NCBI RefSeq assembly: GCF_007785815.1
Contig: NZ_VNIM01000028.1
Span: 1 to 43,751, forward strand
Length of the DNA: 43,751 nucleotides
Source: Alterirhizorhabdus solaris
GTDB taxonomy: Bacteria > Pseudomonadota > Alphaproteobacteria > Sphingomonadales > Sphingomonadaceae
Direction of reading: 5' to 3'
Both the position numbers and the translations under genes were made by a program. Below the pieces are notes generated by a model that did no database searches, was not told where the DNA came from, and worked only from the letters and a program-made list of their open reading frames with translations. The stretch's first letter is position 1. Each line of letters opens with the position of its first letter. Below, piece by piece: positions 25,068 through 35,316 of the stretch.

Positions 25068-25357
25068 AGCGGAACAAGGCATCCGACGCATCGTGCACGG
25101 CAGTCGCAGACGACTCGCCGTTCCGATGCCGTTTGGCGCTCCCGGACTCCGGCCGTTTGTTCAGGTTGCCGTTCAGCGGCTGTGCCGGGACAAGATGGTG
25201 TCTTGGCATTGGGCGATCCCGCTTGCAGAAATGCGGCATGACACAGGAAACCATCGCGCGACTGCGCAGGGTGGAATGACGGCGCTCCCGATCCGGACCG
25301 CCGCATCGGCGCCGGCACGCCCTATATGGACCGGTCCGAACCATAAAAGGCGATCGA

Positions 25358-25978
25358 ATGAGCGACCCCATGCCCGAGCTGCCGGCCGGCGCCTTTGCGA
25401 AGCAGGACACCGGCGACGATCTCGCATTCTACGCCCCGCCGCGACTGGTCACGCATATCGACGAGGCTGCGGTCGTCGCGCTGACCCGGTGCTACCGCGA
25501 TCTGGTGCCGGCCGACGCACGCGTACTCGACCTGATGTCGAGCTGGGTCAGCCACCTTCCCGACGACGGATCCTATTCCGTAATCGGCCACGGCATGAAC
25601 GCCGACGAGCTTGCCGCCAATCCACGGCTGGATCGCTGGTTCGTTCGCGATCTCAACGCCGACCCCGCCCTGCCGCTGGACACGGACGCATTCGAGGCCG
25701 CGCTCTGCTGTGTCGGCGTGCAGTATCTTCAGCGGCCGTACGACGTGTTCGCCGAGGTCCGTCGCGTGCTGACACCCGGCGCACCGTTCATCGTGAGCTA
25801 TTCGAACCGCTGCTTCCCGACCAAGGCCGTCGCCGTCTGGCGGTCGCTGGAGATGAACGAACAGGCGGCGCTGATCGGTCATTATCTTTCGCACGCCGGT
25901 TTCGGCCAGGTGGAGGCGCAGGTGCTCGCAGACGGCTCTCGCGGCGACCCGCTCATCGCGGTGGTGGGTCGCGCCTGA
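25358..25978 (+). CDS. Class I SAM-dependent methyltransferase-like protein
   Basis: The ATG at 25358 follows AAAGG. The 206-residue product shows 'ARVLDLMSSWVSHLP', corresponding to SAM motif I (usually VLDxGxGxG). Next come a motif II-like 'GHGMNADELAANP', then 'FEAALCCVGVQYLQRP' and 'EVRRVLTPGAPFIVSYSNR', the usual class I order. The Gly-rich loop is replaced by MSSW, an arrangement seen in a known family of small uncharacterised methyltransferases. The substrate is unknown. Confidence 0.85.
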   Translation: MSDPMPELPAGAFAKQDTGDDLAFYAPPRLVTHIDEAAVVALTRCYRDLVPADARVLDLMSSWVSHLPDDGSYSVIGHGMNADELAANPRLDRWFVRDLNADPALPLDTDAFEAALCCVGVQYLQRPYDVFAEVRRVLTPGAPFIVSYSNRCFPTKAVAVWRSLEMNEQAALIGHYLSHAGFGQVEAQVLADGSRGDPLIAVVGRA

Positions 25979-26303
25979 TCTTCTCCGCCGGCCCGGCGCG
26001 AGACGACGCATCGCTAACCAGACGGCTGAGGCAGCCGCCCCGCAGCTCGCTTCGACTGTTCGTCTACACTCTTGCGTCAGGCGTCGATGCAGCTCGCTGC
26101 ACCAGAGCGCGGCCGATGCACGACCCACGCCTTCGAGGCGCGATCGTTCCGCAGGCGTTGGGGCTTCGGTTATCGGCGATCGACCGGGTCATTTTGCGGT
26201 TGCGCGAATGCAGGGGCATGGTCCGGCATGGCCGGTGGCTGGTTTCGTCGGGCATATCAGCTAGGCCCGCATCCGGCACGCGAGGGCGGAACGGGGGCGC
26301 TGC
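25979..26303. other. 325-bp gap without a recognised gene
   Basis: No frame on either strand reads like a protein, and there is no clear hairpin terminator after the methyltransferase gene. The sequence just before 26304 is G-rich and gives only a weak ribosome-binding site for the RNase H-like gene. Confidence 0.5.
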
Positions 26304-26759
26304 ATGAAGATCTTTTTCGACGGCGGTTGCCAGCCCAATCCGGGGCCGATGCAGGTCGCGGTCGTGATGGCTGGCAGCACATATGTTAAAACGGACATGG
26401 TCGTCGGGGACAACAACGAGGCGGAATGGTCCGCGCTGCTATACGCCGTCGGGCTGGCCGCCGCCGCCGGCCTGCGGGAGGCGGTATTCGTCGGCGACTC
26501 CAGGCTCGTGATCGAACAGGCGAGCGGTCGCTGGAAATGTCGCAGCCCTCACCTCAAGCCCTATCTGACGGCATTCGAGCAAGCGGTGGCGGCCATGCCG
26601 GTCGTAAAGCTGAGGCATGTCACTCGTTCGAGGAATCTGGCGGGAATAGCGTTGGCGGCTGTCAACGAGACCGGCGCGAGACGGTTATACTCCCGGGGAT
26701 CAGCGACGGGTCGCGGGCGAGGCACCGATCCCCATGACGAGGATCAGCGCGGCGGGTGA
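26304..26759 (+). CDS. RNase HI-like protein with one catalytic Asp replaced
   Basis: The 151-residue protein begins MKIFFDGGCQPNPGPMQVAV. It has the RNase H-fold residues Asp6 (FFDGG), Glu41 (in NNEAE) and Asp65 (GDSRLVI). The fourth position, normally Asp in an 'N..AD.LA' motif, is Gly114 in 'SRNLAGIALA'. RNase H cleaves RNA in RNA:DNA hybrids. With this change, activity may be weak or altered, although close sphingomonad relatives may share the same residue. The last 30 residues are low-complexity Gly/Arg/Asp. The start has no strong ribosome-binding site. Confidence 0.8.
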   Translation: MKIFFDGGCQPNPGPMQVAVVMAGSTYVKTDMVVGDNNEAEWSALLYAVGLAAAAGLREAVFVGDSRLVIEQASGRWKCRSPHLKPYLTAFEQAVAAMPVVKLRHVTRSRNLAGIALAAVNETGARRLYSRGSATGRGRGTDPHDEDQRGG

Positions 26760-26883
26760 GCACATGCACCCGGCGCCAGAGCCAGCACACTGTCGCCATA
26801 GGTTTTCGATGACGACCGCGCTACCCCGGCAAGAGGCCGTTGGTCGCCATCGGCGGCATGGGCATCGGCGAAGGGAGATTGCC

Positions 26884-28539
<1,656 letters not shown>

Positions 28540-28715
28540 CAGGCGGTGCCGCTGGCCCAGCATGATCGACCGTCGCCTCGGCATCGGCTCACTAACATGG
28601 CAGGCCACCCGTCTGGGAAGGATGGAACAAGGGCCGAGCCCGATCAACGCCTCCGATCGCACCACATCGGCGTGCGAAGCCCCACGGCAGTCAGGCCAGG
28701 CGCGGGCCTGCCGGA

Positions 28716-28874
28716 TTACTGATAGCCACCATCTTCCTCACGTTCAATGGCTGCCTCTTTCTGCGCGTCTTCCATCTTTCTGGCTTTCTCGGCCTCGGTC
28801 TTGCCGGCGGCGTCTGCCTTGGCGTCGCCTGAAGGATCCACGGCCTCGTCGGTATGCTCTTTGCTATCAGACAT
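28716..28874 (-). CDS. Small, highly charged protein, 52 residues
   Basis: ATG at 28874 follows GGGAG by six bases. The product (MSDSKEHTDEAVDPSGDAKA then 'EAEKARKMEDAQKEAAIERE') is a charged, Ala/Lys/Glu-rich helix without Cys or Trp, comparable to small stress or desiccation-type disordered proteins. That comparison is by composition only. It has good spacing and its own ribosome-binding site, so expression is likely. Confidence 0.6.
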   Translation of the reverse strand: MSDSKEHTDEAVDPSGDAKADAAGKTEAEKARKMEDAQKEAAIEREEDGGYQ

Positions 28875-28897
28875 CTGTCGCTCCCATGATGCTGACG

Positions 28898-29116
28898 TCA
28901 TAACGATCGGGAATGCGAACGGACCCGCGTTTGCTGCCGCACCGTCGCGACGTGCGTATCGACGCGTGCCCCCCTGTCGCGTCGGACCGCGGCGGTTGCG
29001 TTGGCGTAGGTGATCTCGCTGTTGGCATCGACGACGAGAACCGGGTTCTGCAGCGACTCGAGAATCCGGGAGGATGACGCCACCGCGATCTCGGAATTCC
29101 GACTTGTATCGGAAGC
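28898..29116 (-). pseudogene. PAS-domain fragment (NtrB-like sensor kinase remnant)
   Basis: The minus frame reads 'SRILESLQNPVLVVDANSEI' then TYANATAAVRR, the start of a PAS sensor domain as found at the N-terminus of NtrB-type histidine kinases. It then runs into a nonsense end (VRSHSRSL, stop at 28898). No kinase core follows in any frame, and no convincing start codon opens this frame; the nearby ATGs at 29124 and 29118 are in another frame. A short remnant of a larger gene is the best reading. Confidence 0.55.
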
Positions 29117-29438
29117 ATTGTCATCCGACCCCCAATGGGCGTCAGCTCCTAAAGCGCACGGGAAAAGAAGGCGTTAACGGGTGGACGCCGGACTATGCGG
29201 CGACACGCGGGCCGCTCGGGCGTCTGGCGGAAGCCGCGCCGCTGATCTCGATCGAGACGTTCGGACGCACCGGAGAAACCTGTTGCTCGTCCGGATCAGC
29301 AAGGGCGGCGCAGCCAGGCCCATCGCGCTGGTGCAGGCGGGAGTCACGCGGGCGCAATCGACGGAAGAGATGCGTGAGATAGACGCCGACTTAATACTCG
29401 ACACCGACGCGCAAGCGAAACGACGAGCGTCGATACAA
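29117..29438. other. About 320 bp without a recognised gene
   Basis: Several frames are open on both strands, but none gives a protein-like composition. The AGGAGC at about 29145-29150 on the minus strand may be a leftover ribosome-binding site of the broken PAS gene. Confidence 0.4.
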
Positions 29439-29468
29439 GTACGGCCCCCTCCTCTGAGGGGGCCGTAC
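29439..29468 (-). terminator. Perfect 12-bp hairpin downstream of the TonB-receptor gene
   Basis: GTACGGCCCCCT (29439-29450) and AGGGGGCCGTAC (29457-29468) form a perfect 12-bp stem with a six-base loop. It lies 68 bp beyond the stop of the leftward receptor gene, the right place for transcript end or 3' stabilisation. There is no T tract on either side, so intrinsic termination is not certain. Confidence 0.6.
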
Positions 29469-29535
29469 CGTGCCGGAACGAGAGGCGGCTCTATCCCAAG
29501 CCGCACCCACGACGTGGTTTCCGGGAAAGATCGGT

Positions 29536-32163
29536 TTACTTGGAGCCGAACGCGTAACGCGCGGTCACGCCGATTTCGCGCGGTCGCGTGGTGCGCACGA
29601 CATCATATCCGGTCGCTGCGGCAAAGTTCGGGTAGACGTTGACCGCCCGCAAGCGCGACTGCTCGACCACCTTGTCGAACACGTTCTTGGCATAGGCCCC
29701 GATCTCCCAGCCGCTCTTGTCCCCGGTCAGGCCTGCGAAAAGATCGACGATCGCATAGTCCCCGACCTTGCGGAACGTCCTCGTCGCGCCAACCGTGGTC
29801 GGAAAGTTGCCGAAATTGGGGTTCTTGCCCTGATAGCTGACGTTGAAACGAACATAGCCGCCGAGATAATCGGTGACCGCCACTTCGTAGCCGCCGTTGA
29901 ACGTCGCCTGGAACGGTGCCTGGGTATTGAGCACCACGCCCTTCGCGATCGGGCAGAAGTCGACCGGGTTCGCCGTCGAGAGGTCGCCGTTGGGGTTCGC
30001 GGCCGTCACGGTGCCGTTGTCGCACGGACCGGCGCCGCCCTGCGACTTGATCTTCGAGTAGCTGAAGTTGGCGCCGAGCGAGAGACCGTCGATCGGCCGC
30101 GCCGCGATCTCCACCTCCGCGCCGCGCACCCGCGCATCGACATTGCGGAAGAAGGCGAGGTTGGTCCGCGCCACGCGCAGCGAGGTGCTGCTGAAGAAGG
30201 GGACGCCCTCGAACGTGGTCAGCTGGCCCTTGTAATCGAGCTGGAAGATCGCGGCGCTGATCCGCAGCCGCCGCCCGAACTCGGCCTTGGCGCCGATCTC
30301 GTACGATTTGGCGGTTTCGGGATCGGGCGAGACCAGACTGTTGGGCAGGCCGAAGTTGTTGACCGCCGGAAAACCGGTGCGGAAGGACGTGCCGTGCGTC
30401 GCGTAGGCGAGGAAATCGTCGGTGAATTTATGCGACAGCGAGATGTTGTAGATGCTGTCGGTATTCTTGTTGTTGTCGGCCTGCCGCGCGTTGCGGAAGC
30501 CGTCCGGAATGGGAACCTCGCAAACGACGCCGGACGTGTAGACCGGGCTGGCGATCGCACCGGGCGCCACAGCCGGGCAGGCCAGGCGCGACGGCAGGCG
30601 GGGATCGACGACGGCCTGGAACGCCGCGAAGGTGCGGATGTCCTGGCTCACGGCGGTCCGGTCCCGCAGGATCGCGACGCCGCCGGTCAGCTCGGTCCGC
30701 TCATCGATGTGGAACTTGAGGTTGCCGTAGAAGCTGTCGAACACCTGGGAGATGTTGATGTTCGTCGAGCTGTTCAGGACATAGCGCGGGTTCGGCGTGG
30801 TGACGGCACCGGGGCCATCGAGGATGGGATTGCCGAACGCGCCGGTCAGATACGTGGGCGAGTTGAAGTTCGTGAACGTGCCGGTGGTGCCGGAACGCCG
30901 CGAGAACCAGCCGATATCATATTCGAACGGGCGATTTTCGTCCTGAAGCGACGAAATGCGGATCTCGTGCGTCCGGAACAGCGGAACGCCGCCGGGCGTG
31001 GCGTCCGGGATCGTGCCCGTCTCGAACCCGGGGAGCGCGTTCAGCGTGTCGGTCGCGTTGAAATTGGGGCCGCTGCGGTTGAACTGGCGGCCATAGTTGT
31101 AGCTCAGCGTATGGCCGGCAACCTCCCAGCTGGCGTTGACGGTCAGCAGATCGAGGTGCTGCGGAAGGTTGCTCGGCAGATCCTGCACCGACCGGCGATC
31201 ATTCGCGTCGAGCGCCGGCCCGTTGAAACCGGCCGGCTGCAACGGGGAGAACCCCCGTACCGCCGCCCGCCCCGGGCTGCCGGGTCCGGCGACCTGGCTG
31301 TAGAGCAGCGACAGGGTCTTGCGGCGCTGGTACATCGCCTGCAGCGAAAGCGTGTCGGTCGGCTTGAACAGCACCGTGGCGCGATAGGTGCGATCCCTCA
31401 GCTTCGGGTCCGGCGCACCGGGCTGGACGCTGTAGATCCGGGTGGCGTCGCTGTCCTCGATGTTGGCGGCGAAGCGGAATGCCAGCACGTCCTTGATGAC
31501 CGGGACGTTGATCGCCCCCTGAAAATCGGTGTGGTCGCCCTGACCGTAAAGGCCTTGGATGTAGCCGCCGAACTCGTCGAGATCGGGCTTGCGGGTGCTG
31601 ATGGTGACCGCGCCCGAGATCGACGGCGCGCCGCGGGTGGTGCCCTGCGGCCCGCGCAGCACCTCGATCTGGCCGACGTCGAACAGCGAGACGATCGTGT
31701 TGCCGGGATCGAACGGCACTTCGTTGAAGTAGATCGGCGTGGCGGGCGTGCCCGAACCGGGCTGCCAGGTCACGCCGCGCAGCGTGACCGAGGTGCTGGA
31801 CCCGGCATTGACGAGCGTCAGGCCCGGCGCCAGCTTGGAGACTTCCTCGACGGAGGTGATCGCCAGCTTCTGCAGCCGGTCGCCGGTGACGACCTGGATC
31901 GATACCGGGACATCCTGAAGATTTTCCGCCTCACGACGCGCGGTGACCAGGATCTCCCCGGAATCGCTGGCGTTCGCGCTGTTTTGCTGCTCGGTGTTGG
32001 CGGCGGCGACATCCGCCGTATCACCGGGAGCGCCCGCGACCGGTGCCTCGGCGACCTGCGCGAACGCTGCGCCGGAGGCGCTCAGCGAGAGCATCGCGAC
32101 CGACGCGAGACAGCCGGCCTTCAACGCCTGCGAACGACTCAACCGATGTGACAGCGCTTTCAT
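29536..32163 (-). CDS. TonB-dependent outer-membrane receptor
   Basis: The 875-residue protein imports a ligand across the outer membrane using TonB energy. Starting at ATG 32163 (AGGGG five bases upstream), it has a signal peptide (about 1-35, ending GAAFA-Q) and an Asn/Ala-rich linker. Next come a TonB box around 72-75 (EILVTARR), a plug domain (VPVSIQVVTGD to ISGAVTISTRKP, about 85-200) with the 'IEVLRGPQGT' motif, and a long beta-barrel. It ends ARYAFGSK and lacks the terminal Phe common in this class. This is the Sphingomonadaceae IroN/CirA-like style, but no substrate can be read from sequence. No transporter partner is adjacent; it is likely monocistronic. Confidence 0.95.
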   Translation of the reverse strand: MKALSHRLSRSQALKAGCLASVAMLSLSASGAAFAQVAEAPVAGAPGDTADVAAANTEQQNSANASDSGEILVTARREAENLQDVPVSIQVVTGDRLQKLAITSVEEVSKLAPGLTLVNAGSSTSVTLRGVTWQPGSGTPATPIYFNEVPFDPGNTIVSLFDVGQIEVLRGPQGTTRGAPSISGAVTISTRKPDLDEFGGYIQGLYGQGDHTDFQGAINVPVIKDVLAFRFAANIEDSDATRIYSVQPGAPDPKLRDRTYRATVLFKPTDTLSLQAMYQRRKTLSLLYSQVAGPGSPGRAAVRGFSPLQPAGFNGPALDANDRRSVQDLPSNLPQHLDLLTVNASWEVAGHTLSYNYGRQFNRSGPNFNATDTLNALPGFETGTIPDATPGGVPLFRTHEIRISSLQDENRPFEYDIGWFSRRSGTTGTFTNFNSPTYLTGAFGNPILDGPGAVTTPNPRYVLNSSTNINISQVFDSFYGNLKFHIDERTELTGGVAILRDRTAVSQDIRTFAAFQAVVDPRLPSRLACPAVAPGAIASPVYTSGVVCEVPIPDGFRNARQADNNKNTDSIYNISLSHKFTDDFLAYATHGTSFRTGFPAVNNFGLPNSLVSPDPETAKSYEIGAKAEFGRRLRISAAIFQLDYKGQLTTFEGVPFFSSTSLRVARTNLAFFRNVDARVRGAEVEIAARPIDGLSLGANFSYSKIKSQGGAGPCDNGTVTAANPNGDLSTANPVDFCPIAKGVVLNTQAPFQATFNGGYEVAVTDYLGGYVRFNVSYQGKNPNFGNFPTTVGATRTFRKVGDYAIVDLFAGLTGDKSGWEIGAYAKNVFDKVVEQSRLRAVNVYPNFAAATGYDVVRTTRPREIGVTARYAFGSK

Positions 32164-32794
32164 ATCCACCCCTGTTTTGTGCTCACGGCCTGCCTTGTGG
32201 AGGCGCGTTGCAATTCGGGTCGCTTAGTCGGACTGAAAACAGGTTGCAACGAAACGGGGCACGGATGGCCCGAGGGAGCCGCTTCGGAGAAATATCCAAG
32301 CTGCACCGTGACGAAATTGTCACAAAGCCTCGATCGCAGGGCTGCGGGAGGCGTGCGATACGCAGAGCCGAGAAGGTTCATGCCCGCTATCGCTCCGACC
32401 ATCGAAGCACAGGACGACGACCGGGGGCATCCCGGCCGCATTTGGCCGGCGTGGGCATTATCGGTGATTTTCAGACCGCCCTCGACATCGAGGAGATCGA
32501 CACCCGCCAGTCGCCGGATCGTGCAGAGAAGCTGATCCCGGCTTTCTCCCAACCCACTCTCGCCGCCATCACGGGGGTTTTGAGGATGTTCTGAAGGGCC
32601 TGCCCACGGTTTCCGCCACCGCCGGAGGTGCCCGAGAAATGATCGCGAGCGACACCATCGATCGCGGAAACGCGTCTACAACCGGATCAGGCAGGTGCCG
32701 CGCCCCGGCCGGGGAGATAGTTCTCGTCGAACCCGGCGAGCTGGGCCAGCGCCCCGAGCAGATCGACCGAAGCTGACGACCGATCGACGTCATC
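32164..32794. other. 631-bp gap upstream of the receptor gene with a gene remnant
   Basis: The part next to the receptor (32164-32350) should hold its promoter. The middle shows no gene. A remnant is described separately at 32687-32794. Confidence 0.5.
32687..32794 (-). pseudogene. C-terminal remnant of an unidentified gene
   Basis: The minus frame reads 'SASVDLLGALAQLAGFDENY' followed by LPGRGAAPA and a stop at 32687. It reads like the well-formed end of a real protein (amphipathic helix, then a Pro/Gly tail), but a stop precedes it 35 codons upstream and no matching frame continues. The parent family is not recognised. Confidence 0.3.
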
Positions 32795-33262
32795 TCAGTT
32801 TCGACATCGTGTGTCGGTCCGTACAGCCGCCGGGTCGGCCACGATGCGCAGCGGCCCCTTGTCGGTCTGCCCGGTCATGGTCGTGCGGACGTTGAACGTC
32901 GTCGTGGCGTAACTGCCGACGCTCGAGACATGGAGCGGTGGCCCCTTCTTCTGCGGACAGGCCATCACATGGTCGATGTGCCCGCCGGCGATCACCGAGC
33001 GTTCGATCGTGCATTTCGCTTCCGGCTTCGGCGCCAGCAGCGTGGCGACGCCGTTTCTCGCCTCGGCCACGGGCAGGCATTTGTGTTCCGTCTTCGATTT
33101 TCCGCGCATCATGCGCAGCAGGAAGCCGGGCGCACCCGGCACGACGAGCTCGACGGATTTCGAGGTGACGTCCCAATTGCCCGGCAGCAGCGACTGCGCC
33201 GCTGCAGGGACAGGGAGCACCGGCAGCAACAGCAGGAACGGGGGAAAGGAGCGCATCATCAT
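32795..33262 (-). CDS. DUF3617-type exported protein
   Basis: The start is at the ATG triplet (33262), with GGAAG upstream. The 155-residue product has a signal peptide (MMMRSFPPFLLLLPVLPVPA to AAAQ). It then has 'LLPGNWDVTSKSVEL', 'KCLPVAEARNG' and 'KCTIERSVIAGGHIDHVMAC', the pattern of periplasmic DUF3617 proteins with conserved cysteines probably forming disulfides. Function unknown. It follows the GST-like gene in the same direction with an 82-bp gap. Confidence 0.8.
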   Translation of the reverse strand: MMMRSFPPFLLLLPVLPVPAAAQSLLPGNWDVTSKSVELVVPGAPGFLLRMMRGKSKTEHKCLPVAEARNGVATLLAPKPEAKCTIERSVIAGGHIDHVMACPQKKGPPLHVSSVGSYATTTFNVRTTMTGQTDKGPLRIVADPAAVRTDTRCRN

Positions 33263-33344
33263 TCCGTTCTTCCCGTCCCCGGCGCTGCCGGCCCCGTCCT
33301 CGTGCGGCCCATGCCCCGGATATGCCGGCGCATGGGCCAAGGCG

Positions 33345-34157
33345 TTACATGGCCTTCTTCGGCTTGGACTTGTATTTTTCCAGCCCGTCCGGCGCACCGA
33401 CCTTGAACGCACGCTGATAGGCCGGGCGGGCCTGCACCTTCTGCTGCCATGCCTTCAGTTTCGGATAGGTCGCCGGATCGAACGGCAAGGCGGCGATGTA
33501 GGTCGCGACGAAGTCCATCATGACATCGGCGCCGGAGAACGTGTTGCCGCCGAAATAGGGATGCGCCGCGATATAGGTTTCGAGATAGTCGACGATGTCC
33601 TGCGCGCCGACGATCTTGTAGACGCCGCCCATCAGGGTCGGCTTGATCGTCCGGTCGCCGCTCGCCATGATGCGGGTCGCCTCCGCCCCCAGCCTGCAGG
33701 CGGCCGAACCTTCGGCGAAGTGCATCCACATTAGGTAATCGGCATAGTCGGGCGACGTCTTTGCAGGTGCCAGCTTGTCGCCACCGGGGAACTGCGACAT
33801 CAGATATTCGACGATCCCGCCGGACTCGATCATCGTCTTGCCGCGAAAGACCACCGTCGGCGCCAGCGGCATCGTCGGGTTGATCGCCTTGATCATGTTG
33901 ATCGAACCCATGATGTCGCCGCGCTTGAACATCACCTCATAGGGGGCGCCGATTTCCTCGCAGAGCCAGATGATCCGCTGCGATCGCCGGCCCTCGACAT
34001 GGTAGATGGTCACCTTGTCGAGCGGCCTGGCGGCCTGCGCGCCGCCGCCCGCAAGCACGGCCGCACCGAGACCGGCCGCGCCCAGCACGCCCCGACGGGA
34101 CAATGCCATCCCCGACCGGCTCGTCGTCGGGTCGCCTGGCGTGGACTGGTCGGTCAT
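33345..34157 (-). CDS. Tat-exported glutathione S-transferase-like protein
   Basis: The ATG at 34157 follows AGGAGAG. Residues 20-25 form a twin-arginine motif (SRRGVL) followed by an Ala/Gly-rich hydrophobic stretch to about Ala42 (GGGAQA), a Tat signal for export of folded protein. The remainder is a two-domain GST: a thioredoxin-like half (VTIYHVEGRRSQRIIWLCEE, then 'NPTMPLAPTVVFRGKTMIES') and an all-helical half ending in 'YKSKPKKAM'. The catalytic position near SQR suggests a Ser-type or non-catalytic protein. GSTs are normally cytoplasmic, so periplasmic placement, without known periplasmic glutathione supply, is unusual. Confidence 0.85.
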   Translation of the reverse strand: MTDQSTPGDPTTSRSGMALSRRGVLGAAGLGAAVLAGGGAQAARPLDKVTIYHVEGRRSQRIIWLCEEIGAPYEVMFKRGDIMGSINMIKAINPTMPLAPTVVFRGKTMIESGGIVEYLMSQFPGGDKLAPAKTSPDYADYLMWMHFAEGSAACRLGAEATRIMASGDRTIKPTLMGGVYKIVGAQDIVDYLETYIAAHPYFGGNTFSGADVMMDFVATYIAALPFDPATYPKLKAWQQKVQARPAYQRAFKVGAPDGLEKYKSKPKKAM

Positions 34158-34343
34158 TCTTCTCTCCTGATGCCTGATCGTGCGGTCGTGGCCGAACCGG
34201 CAGCGGCGGCCACGCCGGCCCCGATTGTCCGGGTTTGCTGACCCGATCAATCTATCGCCGACCGCCAATATAATTCAATCGATATATTACGGGGCGTCGT
34301 TTGGGCAGGAGCGCGTGCCGGCGTCGCCCGCCGACGCCAAGCC

Positions 34344-35051
34344 TCATTCCGTGAGATACACCAGTAGCGCGGCGGTCGTATGTTTCCGGATCGTCCGCCT
34401 CAGCCATTGCAATCGCTCGGGCGTGATGTCCCACCCGATGTCGGCAAGACGGCCGCGGCGGATATAGATGATGGTGAGCGGCCCGTTGAGCAGCCCCGCC
34501 ACGAGCAGGGCGGCCTGCCCGTCCAGCCCGCTGCCGCTGATCCGCATGATGAGCCGGGTGAAGCAGGCCGTCAGGCGATAGGCGATCGTGCCGTCGCCGG
34601 TGAACTTGTGCGCGCCGCCCACCGACGGCAGATCGTGGCGGACCATGAAAAGCGCCGTGGCGCTTCCTTCCACCCCGCCGATCAGGTGGTCGATCATCGC
34701 CTCCTGGATCGAGCAGAACGCATCGATCATCTGGAAACCGCTTGCCGCATCGTCCGCCAGCAGCCGCTCCGCCTCGACGATCACGGGCTCGACCGCCTGA
34801 AGCGTGAGCGCCTGGACGTGGTTCAGGCAGGCCACGTAAAGGCCCTGCTTGCTCTCGAAATAATAGCGCAGCGACGGCTGCGGCACGGATGCCGCCGCGG
34901 CGATCTCACGCGTCGATACGCCGTCGAAGCCGTGCGATCCGAACATCCTGACCGCGACGTCGAGGATGCGCGCGCGCGTCTCCTCGCCGCGTGAATAACC
35001 CGTCTCCACTTTGCGGCGCATATCCGTCCTGCCCTCTGCCCTGCCTGCCAT
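34344..35051 (-). CDS. TetR/AcrR-family transcriptional regulator
   Basis: The frame starts with ATG 35051 behind GGAGG at five-base spacing; the ATG at 35021 with AGGA is an alternative. The 235-residue protein has a TetR helix-turn-helix (TRARILDVAVRMFGSHGFDG and 'STREIAAAASVPQPSLRYYF') at about 25-75. A C-terminal ligand and dimer domain of the CecR type follows ('FTRLIMRISGSGLDGQAALL'). It is divergent from the TonB-receptor operon across 265 bp, so it probably represses that operon and itself when its ligand is absent. Confidence 0.92.
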   Translation of the reverse strand: MAGRAEGRTDMRRKVETGYSRGEETRARILDVAVRMFGSHGFDGVSTREIAAAASVPQPSLRYYFESKQGLYVACLNHVQALTLQAVEPVIVEAERLLADDAASGFQMIDAFCSIQEAMIDHLIGGVEGSATALFMVRHDLPSVGGAHKFTGDGTIAYRLTACFTRLIMRISGSGLDGQAALLVAGLLNGPLTIIYIRRGRLADIGWDITPERLQWLRRTIRKHTTAALLVYLTE

Positions 35052-35316
35052 CGCCGCCTCCCGGCCCGATGGGCACCAATGCGAACCGCCCCCCGATGGG
35101 CGAAAGCCGCACCTATTCCCGCCGTTTCCACCTTTCCCCGGTTTACCGCCAGAGGGCGAATTACATACGGTTCATATTTCAGTTGACATACATTGCCCGA
35201 CTGACCCATCTGCTCTGACTAGAGAAATACCGGGGGCACAGAAGCGGACCGATGTCCGGGCTGGCCCTACAGGTAACGACGATGATCAGCGATGATCGAC
35301 AGGGGGAGAGGTTTCG
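35052..35316. promoter_or_regulatory. Divergent promoter region of TetR and receptor operon
   Basis: This gap must hold both promoters. An AT-rich part at 35155-35215 contains TTGACA (35182-35187) and nearby short repeats (CATAC...GTTCA and GTTGAC...CATAC), which could be a TetR operator. The symmetry is imperfect and no well-spaced -10 box was found, so the call is positional. Confidence 0.4.

Noticed and set aside
29470-32151. 893-residue plus-strand open frame
   Set aside because: It lies antisense to a complete TonB-dependent receptor with signal peptide, TonB box and plug motifs; the antisense product is Arg/Asp/Gly-rich and has no recognisable domain.
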